From assembly GCF_001038625.1 (NCBI RefSeq), contig NZ_CP011803.1, positions 372,001 through 436,000 on the forward strand: a stretch of 64,000 bases of DNA, read 5' to 3'. The DNA is from Clostridium carboxidivorans P7. Lineage in GTDB: Bacteria > Bacillota > Clostridia > Clostridiales > Clostridiaceae. Position numbers and translations under genes: made by a program. The notes under the pieces were generated by a model that was not told the origin of the DNA, did no database searches, and saw nothing but the letters and a program-made list of their open reading frames with translations. This document shows, piece after piece, positions 1 to 8,494 of the stretch (positions within the stretch are counted from its first letter, which is position 1; each line of letters opens with the position of its first letter).

Positions 1-65
1 ACTTTGATAAAATAAGTAGAGTATTTGAAAATTTAACTGATGATTTGCTTAATAATCTAAAATAG
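1..65 (+). CDS. C-terminal end of an upstream protein (partial)
   Basis: An open frame runs from the left edge to a TAG at 63-65 and encodes about 20 residues ending in TDDLLNNLK. It stops 13 bases before the next ATG, and the AGGAG ribosome site of that next gene starts right at the stop. The two genes are therefore probably one operon. Too little is visible to name the product. Confidence 0.5.
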   Translation, partial: FDKISRVFENLTDDLLNNLK

Positions 66-78
66 AGGAGACATTACA

Positions 79-1380
79 ATGAAAAGTATAGATAAAATTA
101 CTGCAAGTACATTATTTTTAGAAAAAAACTATTACAAATCAATAACAATGTTAGGTATTCTAATTTGTGTTATATGGGCTGCTGTAGTAAATACAAAACC
201 ATTTTCAGATTTTGCATATTATGATGAAGTTGCAAGGCAGATTGCCGCAGGAGGTGCCTGGGGAGACACATATACTTCTGTTGGATATTCCATTGTTTTA
301 GGGGGCATATATAAAATATTTGGAAGCAGTTTGATAGTTGCAAAGATATTTAATTTAATTTTAACCTTTTTTAATTATATACTTATGTACAATATTTTGA
401 AAAGTGTAGAGTTAAAGGAAAATAAAAGAAAACTAGTATATGCATTATTTGTTTTTTTTCCTGATAACATTTTTTATAATAGTATATTAGCAACAGAAAT
501 ATTATTTACAACTATATTGCTTCTAATAACCTTAATATATCATAAAAATATTAAGCATAAATATATAATTATTGGAGCCTTAACAGGTATGAATACTATG
601 ATTAAACCATTTTTTATGATATTTTTCTTTGCTATATTTGTAATAGAGATAATTTTAAAATTTAAATTTATAAAGGTAATAAAACATTCATTAATAGTTT
701 TAATCACTAGTGCCTTAGTTATATCTCCATGGATATATAGAAATACTAAGTTAATAGGACAGTTTACTTATGTATCAAATAATAGTGGTATTGTATTATA
801 CATAAATAATAATTCTCAAAATCATTATGGTGCATGGATGCCAGCAAGTGAGGTTGAGGATTCAATTGTAAATAAAAAAGAATATAAAAAAGCTAATATG
901 ACAGAAAAAAATAATATGTTAAGTGATGCAGCTAAGAAATGGATAAAAGAACATCCAGTACAGTTTGTACAACTTGGATTTAAAAGATTATATAAAACAT
1001 ATCTTATTGGATATTCTATAACTTATAGCTTTAATGGAGCTGGTTTAAATAAAATTACAGAAAATATTTTAACTGCTTATTCCAGTGCCATATCAATATT
1101 AGTAGCTGCAGTATCAATTATAGTGATGATTATGTATAGTAAAAAGGTAATTTGCAGCATATTCAATAAAGAAAAAGTTAATTCATATAGTGTTTATAGT
1201 TTAATTTGTTTTTATATGTTTTCTTGTATGTATTTTATTACTGAAGGACAGCCGCGTTATGCATTTCCAGTTATATTTATTATGATTTATTTCTTTTCAG
1301 ATTTAATTGGAATAAAAAAATTTAGACAGGAAAAAATAGATAGTGACCACAACGCTCTGTTTACAAAATCCAATTTGTAA
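79..1380 (+). CDS. Membrane glycosyltransferase, GT39/PMT-like
   Basis: The 433-residue integral membrane protein has about ten hydrophobic segments spread along its length. The first extracytoplasmic loop carries an acidic motif (SDFAYYDEVARQIAAGG, residues about 42-58) followed by TSVGYSIVLGGIYKIFG. This layout is typical of polyprenyl-phosphate-sugar dependent glycosyltransferases of the PMT/ArnT superfamily, which use lipid-linked sugars on the outer face of the membrane. The sugar and acceptor cannot be read from the sequence. AGGAG lies 9 bases before the ATG. The gene follows another reading frame by 13 bases, so it is probably the last gene of an envelope or surface-glycan operon that continues to the left. 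A hairpin terminator follows. Confidence 0.75.
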   Translation: MKSIDKITASTLFLEKNYYKSITMLGILICVIWAAVVNTKPFSDFAYYDEVARQIAAGGAWGDTYTSVGYSIVLGGIYKIFGSSLIVAKIFNLILTFFNYILMYNILKSVELKENKRKLVYALFVFFPDNIFYNSILATEILFTTILLLITLIYHKNIKHKYIIIGALTGMNTMIKPFFMIFFFAIFVIEIILKFKFIKVIKHSLIVLITSALVISPWIYRNTKLIGQFTYVSNNSGIVLYINNNSQNHYGAWMPASEVEDSIVNKKEYKKANMTEKNNMLSDAAKKWIKEHPVQFVQLGFKRLYKTYLIGYSITYSFNGAGLNKITENILTAYSSAISILVAAVSIIVMIMYSKKVICSIFNKEKVNSYSVYSLICFYMFSCMYFITEGQPRYAFPVIFIMIYFFSDLIGIKKFRQEKIDSDHNALFTKSNL

Positions 1381-1413
1381 AACTTCATATAATATGGGTT
1401 TCATTTTCAATTT

Positions 1414-1457
1414 AAAAAGCTATAAAATATAGGATTAACCTAATTTTATAGCTTTTT
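1414..1457 (+). terminator. Rho-independent terminator after the glycosyltransferase gene
   Basis: A perfect 15-bp stem (AAAAAGCTATAAAAT pairing with ATTTTATAGCTTTTT) has a 14-base loop, and its right arm ends in a T run. It lies 34 bases after the stop codon. Confidence 0.8.
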
Positions 1458-1621
1458 ATGTTTATATTATATATTTATACCTAAGCTAAAAAGATAACTT
1501 TTAGCTAAAGTGATAAAAGCTTTATCAACTTTCATTTTAACTGTTTACAATAATATTAAAAAGCATTATACTTATAATAAGATAACGTTTTTGTTATGTA
1601 GTTAAAAAAATAAATAAAGGA

Positions 1622-1682
1622 TAATACCACTCCTAAAGTAAAAATTCAATATGAACACAAAAATTAGGAAAAGTGAGTATTA
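1622..1682 (-). terminator. Possible terminator of the formate dehydrogenase gene
   Basis: Imperfect inverted repeat (TAATACCAC... and ...GTGAGTATTA, with CCTAA/TTAGG inside). On the minus strand it is followed by a T-rich tract (complement of 1600-1620). It lies about 110 bases downstream of the minus-strand formate dehydrogenase stop, so it is only a plausible terminator. The rest of 1458-1794 shows no gene. Confidence 0.4.
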
Positions 1683-1794
1683 CCCCTTAAAAGTTTTATA
1701 TTTATTAGATAATGTAATTAGATTTAAAAAATAAAATATTTATAGTAATCTTTTTAGGGAGTATGGCATTAAATAAATGAAAAAAATAAATTAT

Positions 1795-3951
1795 TTAAGC
1801 ATTTACTTCATAAGTATCTTTTGTTACTCCCATTTTTTTACGTAATTCAGTATATTTTTGTGCTAGTTCCTTTTCAGCTAAGGCTTGATTAGGAAAAGGT
1901 TCTACTTTAATAGCACAATATTTGTATTCTGGAGTTTTTGATATAGGATCTAAATTATCACAAGTAAGTTCATTACAAGCTCCAATCCACCATTGATAAG
2001 TCATATAAGTATCACCACTTCTAACTCTATCTGTAACTAATGCTCTAGACATTACAGAGCCTCTTCTTGAAGTAACCTTTACTAAATCTCCATCTTTAAT
2101 TTTAAGTTTCTTGGCATCTTCAGGACTCATTTGAATTTTACCAGGTTCATCTTCTAGCATTTTAAGAGTACGACAATTTCCAGTCATTGTCCTTACAGAA
2201 TAATGTCCTATTTCCCTAACAGTACATAAGCTTAAAGGATATTCTTTATCTGGAGATTCTTCAGTAGGTCTCCATTCAGCAGCAAATAAAATTCCTTTTC
2301 CACTTGGTGTGCTAAATATATTATTTTCATAAAGTACAGGAGTTCCAGGATGATCTTCAGAAGGACAAGGCCATACTATTCCTCCTAGTTTTTCCATTCT
2401 TTCATAGGATGCACCAGCGAATTTTGGAGAAAGACTTCTCATTTCATCCCATATTTCCTTTGTATTATTATAGTGCATTGGATAGCCCATAGCAGTAGAT
2501 AATTCGGAAATTATTTGCCAATCAGGTTTAGCTTCACCAATTGCTTCTACAGCTTTACGAAATCTTTGGAAGCCTCTATCAGCAGCACTGTATACACCTT
2601 CATGTTCACCCCAGGAAGTTGCAGGAAGTATTACATCTGCATGGAGAGCTGTTTTATTCATAAATATATCCTGAACTATTACAAGTTCTAACTTATCTAA
2701 GGCTTCTTTTACTTCATTTGAATTTGGATCACTTTGAACAGTATCTTCTCCCATTATATAGTATGCTTTTAACTTATTTTCCTTTAAAACTAGTTTAGGA
2801 ACTTCAGTTAGATGATATCCGACTTTATCAGAAAGTTTTACGCCCCAGGCTTTTTGAAACTTTTCACGAACAGCTTTATCAGTAACCTTTTGATATCCAG
2901 GGAAGCAGTTAGGAATGGCTCCCATATCGCAAGAGCCTTGTACATTATTTTGGCCTCTTACAGGTCCTATACCAACACTAGGTCTTCCATAATTTCCTGT
3001 CATTAAAGCTAAAGCAGCCAAACCTTTAACTACATCTACAGCTTGACCAAATTGACAAACTCCCATACCATAGAGAATCATTGGGTTCTTTGCACTGGAA
3101 TACATTCTCATGGCTTCTCTAATTTTTTCAGAAGAAACATTGGTTATATTCTCAACATATTCAGGATTATATTTATTTACCATAGCTTTATATTCATCAA
3201 AGCCTTCAGTATATTTAGAAACATATTCTTTATTATATAAGTTTTCGTTAAGAAGCACATTGGCAAAGCCGTTTACGAGAGCCATATTAGTCCCGCCCTT
3301 TAGTTGAAGCCATAAATCTGAAATTCTTACACTTTCTGTAACTCTAGGGTCTACGACTATAATTTTTGCACCTTTTTCCTTTGCTTTAACTACCCTTCTA
3401 GCAACTATAGGATGAGATTCAGCAGGGTTGTATCCAAAGATAAGTAATAAATCTGCATTTTCAATTTCAGGAATAGTGTTTGACATTGCACCATTACCAA
3501 GAACTGTAGCTAGTCCTGCTACAGAAGGTCCATGACAAACTCTAGCACAGTTATCCACATTATTTGTACCTATAACAGCACGCATAAATTTTTGCATTAC
3601 ATAGTTTGTTTCATTTCCAGGTCCTCTAGAACATCCAGTACCCATTATGGAATCCGCACCATATTTATTTTTTATATATGTTAATTTTTCTGCAGTAAAT
3701 TTAATAGCTTCATCCCATGTAACTTCTACTAGTTGGTCATTTTTTCTAAGCATTGGTTTTCTTATACGAGCGGTTAAAAGTTGAGGATCATTTAGAAAAT
3801 CCCATCCGTAGTATCCTTTTAAACATAACTCTCCTTCATTTGTTCTGCCATTTGCAGGTTCTGCTCTTTTGATTTTTCCGTCTTCAACTACTAAGTACAA
3901 ATTACAGCCTGCACCGCAATAAGGACATACCGTTAAAACTTTTTCTTCCAT
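1795..3951 (-). CDS. fdhF: Formate dehydrogenase catalytic subunit, cysteine type
   Basis: The 718-residue molybdopterin oxidoreductase is close in length to E. coli FdhF (715). It interconverts formate and CO2. The N-terminal [4Fe-4S] site is Cys9, Cys12, Cys16 and Cys43. Residues 134-145 read NCARVCHGPSVA; Cys139 (codon TGT at 3535-3537) stands where selenoprotein enzymes have Sec, followed by the conserved His140. The molybdopterin and aspartate-decarboxylase-like domains occupy the remainder, and the C-terminal part keeps TGNCRTLKML and the cofactor-binding GACNELTCDNLDPISKTPEYKYCA segment (split here only by reading). There is no neighbouring electron-transfer subunit, fdhD or hydrogenase gene, so its redox partner is not visible. 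The gene diverges from a proline-reductase-related gene. A formate dehydrogenase rather than another DMSO-reductase-family member is well supported by the RVCHGPSV motif. Confidence 0.9.
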   Translation of the reverse strand: MEEKVLTVCPYCGAGCNLYLVVEDGKIKRAEPANGRTNEGELCLKGYYGWDFLNDPQLLTARIRKPMLRKNDQLVEVTWDEAIKFTAEKLTYIKNKYGADSIMGTGCSRGPGNETNYVMQKFMRAVIGTNNVDNCARVCHGPSVAGLATVLGNGAMSNTIPEIENADLLLIFGYNPAESHPIVARRVVKAKEKGAKIIVVDPRVTESVRISDLWLQLKGGTNMALVNGFANVLLNENLYNKEYVSKYTEGFDEYKAMVNKYNPEYVENITNVSSEKIREAMRMYSSAKNPMILYGMGVCQFGQAVDVVKGLAALALMTGNYGRPSVGIGPVRGQNNVQGSCDMGAIPNCFPGYQKVTDKAVREKFQKAWGVKLSDKVGYHLTEVPKLVLKENKLKAYYIMGEDTVQSDPNSNEVKEALDKLELVIVQDIFMNKTALHADVILPATSWGEHEGVYSAADRGFQRFRKAVEAIGEAKPDWQIISELSTAMGYPMHYNNTKEIWDEMRSLSPKFAGASYERMEKLGGIVWPCPSEDHPGTPVLYENNIFSTPSGKGILFAAEWRPTEESPDKEYPLSLCTVREIGHYSVRTMTGNCRTLKMLEDEPGKIQMSPEDAKKLKIKDGDLVKVTSRRGSVMSRALVTDRVRSGDTYMTYQWWIGACNELTCDNLDPISKTPEYKYCAIKVEPFPNQALAEKELAQKYTELRKKMGVTKDTYEVNA

Positions 3952-4077
3952 ACCTTAATACCCCACATCTTAATATTTTTAGATAAGCAAAAAAATATAC
4001 TTATCTATTTTAAATATACATGCATATGATATACAATTCAAAAAATATAAAAAATTGCTATTACTCGAATTTCAATC

Positions 4078-4116
4078 TATAAGAATTTGTAATATAACAT
4101 ATAAGAATTTGCAATA
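4078..4116. repeat. Direct repeat in the divergent promoter region
   Basis: Two 17-base copies of TATAAGAATTTGyAATA start 22 bases apart (4078 and 4100) and differ at one base. A spacing of about two helical turns is typical of tandem binding sites on one face of DNA. They sit between the divergent formate dehydrogenase and proline-reductase-like genes. The binding protein is unknown. Confidence 0.5.
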
Positions 4117-4192
4117 CGGTTTTCGTTCATTTGCAAGTAATAATATTGAATGCTAAGATTGTAGTATAATTCAAAAAGTTAAGGTGATTAAA

Positions 4193-4948
4193 ATGAATAA
4201 AGAATTACGAAAGCTAGTTATTAAAACTTTTCACATTGAAAAGATAATGTTCGATGAAAAGACTTATATAAAAAATAATGTGCTTTTTTTAAAAGAAGGT
4301 TTAGAAAATCAAGCTGTGGAAAATGAAGATATTATAAAAAATGTGCATATAAAAATTATACAACCTGATGATAAGCAAGTATGGGTAAATTCTATAATGG
4401 ACTTTTATCCTATAGCTACTAAAGTACAAGGAAGGTTAGGGGAAGGAGTAACTAATCTAATAACAGGTATAGTTGTTATGCTTACTGGTGCAGATGAACT
4501 AGGAATACCTCAAGGAAAATTTGGATGGTCACCAGGTTATCTTAAGGATATTGTTTATTTCAATAGAAGAGGTACCCCTTCCAGTACAGATATTATACTT
4601 AATATAGATGTAAATTTAAAAACTGGAAGAGGAATTTCTAGATCAGATATAACTACAGTGCATAGAGTATGTGATAAAATAGTTCAAGAAATAAGATATT
4701 ACTTAAAAAATGTAGATTCAAGTTTATGTGATGAAGTTCATGAATTTGTAGATAAAGTAAAGACTGAAAAGAAGAAAGTTATTATACTAAAACAAGTAGC
4801 TGCACAAGGAGCCATGTATAATAATCAGTTGTTTCCCAAAGAGCCTTGTGGAGTTATAGGAAGTAAATCTATAATAGATTGTGGAAGTTTACCTGTAGTA
4901 TTAAGTCCTAATGAGTATAGAGATGGAGCCTTAAGAGTGATGACTTAG
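4193..4948 (+). CDS. PrdA/PrdD-family protein (proline reductase related)
   Basis: The 251-residue protein resembles the proline reductase proprotein PrdA and the accessory protein PrdD. Recognisable blocks are MDFYPIATKVQGRLGEGVT, a middle GTPSSTDIILNIDVNLKTG block, and a C-terminal QGAMYNNQLFPKEPCGVIG followed by SIIDCGSLPVVLSPNEYRDG. PrdA is cleaved to give a pyruvoyl enzyme that reduces D-proline; PrdD is a shorter relative of unknown role found in prd clusters. No prdB selenoprotein, prdC or prdF gene is present in this window, so this is an orphan. The ATG at 4193 is preferred because AAGGTGAT lies directly upstream. The function is inferred from resemblance only; it may act as a PrdD-like accessory or in an unrelated reaction. 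Confidence 0.55.
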   Translation: MNKELRKLVIKTFHIEKIMFDEKTYIKNNVLFLKEGLENQAVENEDIIKNVHIKIIQPDDKQVWVNSIMDFYPIATKVQGRLGEGVTNLITGIVVMLTGADELGIPQGKFGWSPGYLKDIVYFNRRGTPSSTDIILNIDVNLKTGRGISRSDITTVHRVCDKIVQEIRYYLKNVDSSLCDEVHEFVDKVKTEKKKVIILKQVAAQGAMYNNQLFPKEPCGVIGSKSIIDCGSLPVVLSPNEYRDGALRVMT

Positions 4949-5002
4949 TAAATGTTAATCATAAATTTTTATATAATACATAAAGAAAGGAACTTGGTAG
5001 TT

Positions 5003-5968
5003 TTGAAGGACAGAAAGATTTTTACAAACACAAAATTTGTTGCTGTTATTGCAACAATATGCTGCTTATTATGGGGAAGTGCTTATCCTGCAATAAAAAT
5101 AGGGTATAAACTATTTAATATTTCTTCATCTAATATTTCATCAGAACTTGTATTTGCAGGATACAGATTTACTATAGCAGGTATAATATTACTTATTATT
5201 GCGCAAAAGTACAGAAAAAAAGTATTTGATATTTCAAAGAAGAATATATTGGAGTTGTCTTTATTAGGTTTTACGCAAACCACATTACAATACATATTTT
5301 TTTATATTGGAGTTGCAAATACCACTGGTGTTAAAAGTTCTATAATGAATTCTACGGTAACATTTTTTAGTGTTATTTTAGCACATTATATATATGTAGA
5401 TGATAAATTAAATATGCAAAAAATAATTGGATGTACTGCAGGATTTATAGGAGTCATGATAGTAAATTTTAGTAGTGATTTATTAAATTTTTCTTTTAGT
5501 TTTCAGGGAGAAGGATTTGTTATAATAGCAGCATTTATTTTTTCTGCATCCGCTATTTATGGTAAAAAGCTTACTAAAAGTATGGATGTAATTATAATAA
5601 CAGGTTACAGCCTTTTTATAGGAGGATTAATGCTTATACTTATTGGTGTTTTGTTTAAAGGAAGAGTTTATAATTTTACAGTAGAATCTTCTTTATTGCT
5701 TATTTATCTGGCATTATTATCTTCTGCAGCATTTTCATTGTGGAACTTACTTTTAAAATACAACAAAGTAGGTCCGGTATCTATGTTTAATTTTTTAACT
5801 CCAATATTTGGAGCAGTGCTTTCAGCTATTTTTTTAAAGGAGAGTATTTTTGAAATTAAAAATATTGCTGCACTAATATTGGTATGTTTAGGTATATGGA
5901 TGGTTAATAGAGAAAAAATTAGCATTTTTCAAAGTCCAACTATTATAAGTAATTGTAAAAAATATTGA
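5003..5968 (+). CDS. EamA/DMT-family permease
   Basis: The protein has ten hydrophobic segments in two EamA repeats and about 320 residues, the normal size for the drug/metabolite transporter superfamily. TM1 contains LLWGSAYPAIKIGY, which matches the characteristic EamA start, and the second repeat ends with FGAVLSAIFLKESI. Members export amino acids, nucleosides or other small metabolites; the substrate is not readable here. An ATG at 4952 would add 17 residues but has no ribosome site, whereas GAAAGGA at 4985-4991 precedes TTG codons at 4994 and 5003, so the TTG at 5003 is my preferred start. It follows the PrdA-like gene closely and may be cotranscribed with it. A terminator follows. Confidence 0.8.
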   Translation: MKDRKIFTNTKFVAVIATICCLLWGSAYPAIKIGYKLFNISSSNISSELVFAGYRFTIAGIILLIIAQKYRKKVFDISKKNILELSLLGFTQTTLQYIFFYIGVANTTGVKSSIMNSTVTFFSVILAHYIYVDDKLNMQKIIGCTAGFIGVMIVNFSSDLLNFSFSFQGEGFVIIAAFIFSASAIYGKKLTKSMDVIIITGYSLFIGGLMLILIGVLFKGRVYNFTVESSLLLIYLALLSSAAFSLWNLLLKYNKVGPVSMFNFLTPIFGAVLSAIFLKESIFEIKNIAALILVCLGIWMVNREKISIFQSPTIISNCKKY

Positions 5969-6015
5969 TACTACTATTGAAGCAGCAGTACTAATATTTC
6001 AAAATGATTTTAAAT

Positions 6016-6065
6016 AAAAAAGGAATTTGTATATAGTTAACTTCTATAGATAAGTTCCTTTTTTT
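6016..6065 (+). terminator. Rho-independent terminator
   Basis: Stem GGAATTTGTATATAG / CTATAGATAAGTTCC with two G-U pairs and one mismatch, flanked by an A tract and followed by seven or more T. It closes the PrdA-like/EamA unit. Confidence 0.75.
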
Positions 6066-6188
6066 ATTTTTAATCGCTTTAATTACCAGTACATAATGGA
6101 TATAAAATTTAAATTAAATTGAATAACTCATAGTGCTGACAGGGAAAGTTATATACTAAGAGACTAAAAGGAGCGTGATGAGTTAGCA

Positions 6189-7514
6189 ATGATAAAAAGA
6201 CATAAGCATGTGATATTCTTTATTTTAATTATTAGTTCTATTTTTGGATATAAAGTCAAATTTAATTATGCTAAAGGAATGCAGCTGAAAAATTCAACAG
6301 AAATTAAAGATGAAAAGTTAAGTTACAACATACTAAATGCAAATAAATGTAATCAAAAAAATATACAAATCAGTAATTTAGCAAGATACAAATTCGTTCA
6401 GTGCAATATTGAGCCTAATAGTGAAAATCAAGGTAAAACAGATCCTAACAAGAAAAATTCAATTGAAAATATTGATGAAAATCAATTAAAATCAGAAGTT
6501 GAAAGAATATACAATGCACGTTCAGCAGCATTTGTCTCTGGTGATGTATCATCTCTAAAAGAACTTTTTGATACTTCGCAGAGATATGGTAAATGGGCAT
6601 TGGAGCATGAAATCAAAAGGGTAAAATATCTTAATGATTGGTCAAATGAAAGAAACATAACTTTTGGAAAAGTAACCTCTGCAGTGAGAATAAAAAAGAT
6701 TTATCCTAAAGGCAATATAATAAAAATGGCTTTACAAGAATCATATAAGTTTGATTATGTTTATAACAATGATGATAATTCTCCAATTAATTCTTTTGGA
6801 GTTGGAATAAGACATACAACAAGTTTGATTAAGAAAAATGATAAATGGGTTATTTATAACGATTGGTATACTGATTGCTTTGAAGATGCACTACTTGGTT
6901 ATTCTAATGTTGCTGATAGTATTTTAAGAATGCTCCCTAATATTCATGATTCAAATAATGGTCATGAAGCATTAAGTTATAGTAGACCATTCTATGATAG
7001 AGAGAAGGCTGTTGCTTATGCTGATAAATACTGTGGAGCTGCTTGGGGAAGTAGTAATAATTTTAAATACAACAAGAAATATAGTGATTATAATGGTATA
7101 GGAGGAGATTGTAGTAATTTTGCATCACAAGTATTAGGAGATAAAGAAGGCGGGGGTATGCCTATTGGTGGTTCTTGGACTCCAGGAAGTAGAGCTTGGT
7201 CTAATGCAGATGGTTTAAAGAATTATTTAACAGGCAGTGGAAGAGGAAGTGTAATTAGTGTTGGCACTTTTAAAGAGTTAACTGAATCTTCAGAAAGACT
7301 TCCAAGTGGTGCAATTGGGAAAGTACAGCTTGGAGATCTAGTTGCTTATGAAAAAGGTAGGGGAAATGTAGATCACTTTGGAGTAATAACAGGATTTGAT
7401 AGTCATGGTTATCCATTAGTAAATTCGCATACTACAGATAGATATCATGTACCTTGGGATTTAGGTTGGGGCGATGCTAAAATTAGATTTTTCCTTATAC
7501 ACATAAATGGATAA
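6189..7514 (+). CDS. Secreted protein with C-terminal amidase_6 domain
   Basis: The 441-residue protein starts with a signal peptide or membrane anchor (HVIFFILIISSIFGY). It has a Lys/Asn-rich linker, a middle region of about residues 95-255, and a C-terminal domain of about residues 265-441. That domain has AVAYADKYCGAAWG, GGDCSNFASQVLG (candidate catalytic Cys) and VDHFGVITG (candidate His), the pattern of the putative amidase/NlpC-P60-like 'amidase_6' family. Such proteins are usually cell-wall or spore associated; the exact bond cleaved is unknown. AAAGGAG lies about 15 bases before the ATG, a longer spacing than usual. It stands alone between terminators. Confidence 0.75.
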   Translation: MIKRHKHVIFFILIISSIFGYKVKFNYAKGMQLKNSTEIKDEKLSYNILNANKCNQKNIQISNLARYKFVQCNIEPNSENQGKTDPNKKNSIENIDENQLKSEVERIYNARSAAFVSGDVSSLKELFDTSQRYGKWALEHEIKRVKYLNDWSNERNITFGKVTSAVRIKKIYPKGNIIKMALQESYKFDYVYNNDDNSPINSFGVGIRHTTSLIKKNDKWVIYNDWYTDCFEDALLGYSNVADSILRMLPNIHDSNNGHEALSYSRPFYDREKAVAYADKYCGAAWGSSNNFKYNKKYSDYNGIGGDCSNFASQVLGDKEGGGMPIGGSWTPGSRAWSNADGLKNYLTGSGRGSVISVGTFKELTESSERLPSGAIGKVQLGDLVAYEKGRGNVDHFGVITGFDSHGYPLVNSHTTDRYHVPWDLGWGDAKIRFFLIHING

Positions 7515-7537
7515 GATAGATTTGGCATATCTTATCC
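7509..7537 (+). terminator. Short hairpin overlapping the amidase stop codon
   Basis: Perfect 10-bp stem GGATAAGATA / TATCTTATCC that includes the TAA at 7512-7514. The T tract is weak. It may end transcription or protect the 3' end. Confidence 0.5.
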
Positions 7538-7565
7538 TTTAATAATAATCAATATATAAAAATAA

Positions 7566-7601
7566 ATGAGCTATCTCAAAATGATTTTAGAGATAGCTCA
7601 T
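7566..7601. terminator. Bidirectional terminator between convergent genes
   Basis: Perfect 12-bp stem ATGAGCTATCTC / GAGATAGCTCAT. T-rich sequence lies to the right on the plus strand and to the left when read on the minus strand. It lies between the amidase gene and the Q-rich protein gene, which converge. Confidence 0.75.
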
Positions 7602-7617
7602 TATATTTACTTATTTT

Positions 7618-8193
7618 TTAGTGCATACCATGTCCCTGCTGATATTGATATCCTTGCTGCATTCCCTGTTGCCCCATTTGACCCTGTTGATTCATCTGAT
7701 TCTGTTGGCCCATTTGTCCTTGCATTCCTTGTTGACCCTGCATTCCCTGTTGGCCTTGCTGACTCTGTTGAGCCATTTGATTTAATTGAGTTTGAACTTG
7801 GTCTATAAGTTGATTAGTTTGTGCAAGCGCATTATTTGCTTGTATTTGATCATTAGCTTCATTTAAAGAACACATAGCTTGTTGAATAGAAGACTGTAAC
7901 TGTTGTTGAACTTGCTGCTGCTGCTGTTGAGCACGAGTTTTAAGTCCGCGAATTTCCTGTGTAAGTTCACTTGAAATTTGTTGATTATTTTGGGATTGTC
8001 CTTGAGACTGAGACGTTGCTTGCATTGAAGAACTTTTTTTGTTTAAAGTGCTTCCTAGTGTTGATTTAATTTCATTTAAGGTATGTTCTAAAGAATCCTG
8101 TTGATTTTTAACAGTATTTAATTCTCTTGCAACTTCAGTATCTGTCTTTTTTTCCTTAAAGCCTTTTAAAATTTCTTTGTTTTTTTCATCCAT
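7618..8193 (-). CDS. Gln-rich small protein of unknown function
   Basis: The 191-residue protein begins with a charged N-terminus (MDEKNKEILKGFKEKKTDTE). It has a predicted coiled coil at about residues 20-50, a Gln/Ser-rich middle (QSQGQSQNNQQISSELTQ and a run of Q around residues 95-110), and a C-terminal tail of imperfect GQQGMQ/GQMGQQ repeats ending in a Tyr/His-rich QYQQGHGMH. The start at 8193 is supported by GGAGGAGGAACAAACATG; an upstream in-frame ATG at 8217 overlaps that ribosome site. I do not recognise a family. Low-complexity Gln/Gly/Met tails suggest an aggregating, structural or spore-coat-like protein, but this is a guess. Confidence 0.7.
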   Translation of the reverse strand: MDEKNKEILKGFKEKKTDTEVARELNTVKNQQDSLEHTLNEIKSTLGSTLNKKSSSMQATSQSQGQSQNNQQISSELTQEIRGLKTRAQQQQQQVQQQLQSSIQQAMCSLNEANDQIQANNALAQTNQLIDQVQTQLNQMAQQSQQGQQGMQGQQGMQGQMGQQNQMNQQGQMGQQGMQQGYQYQQGHGMH

Positions 8194-8494
8194 GTTTGTT
8201 CCTCCTCCATAATTCATTACAAAAATATATTTCCCTCTATAATTACATCTATACTTTATTATTTTAAAAAAAAACTTCCAAATTGTAGGGTGATTAAAAA
8301 ATTTTTAAAGTCCTGAACTTTTGGATGATACAACTAGTGATATTATTAATAGATAAATGATTCTATATTTAGTTATACAAATATAGAAAACATGAAATCA
8401 TATGGAATCTTTTGATGAATAGTAGTGTATGATATAATTTTACTGTGTAAGAATTATAATTTTAATTGAAATGTAAATTTGGAGGAACAAAAAA
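8194..8494. other. Divergent intergenic region
   Basis: The region is AT-rich, with no gene. A TATAAT at 8433-8438 with TTGATG at 8412-8417 (15-base spacer, short) could be the promoter of the response regulator gene. GGAGGAA at 8481-8487 is its ribosome site. Confidence 0.4.

Noticed and set aside
7566..7808. Open frame opposite the Q-rich protein gene
   Set aside because: It is a mirror of the repeat-rich gene on the other strand, has no ribosome site and starts inside a terminator hairpin.
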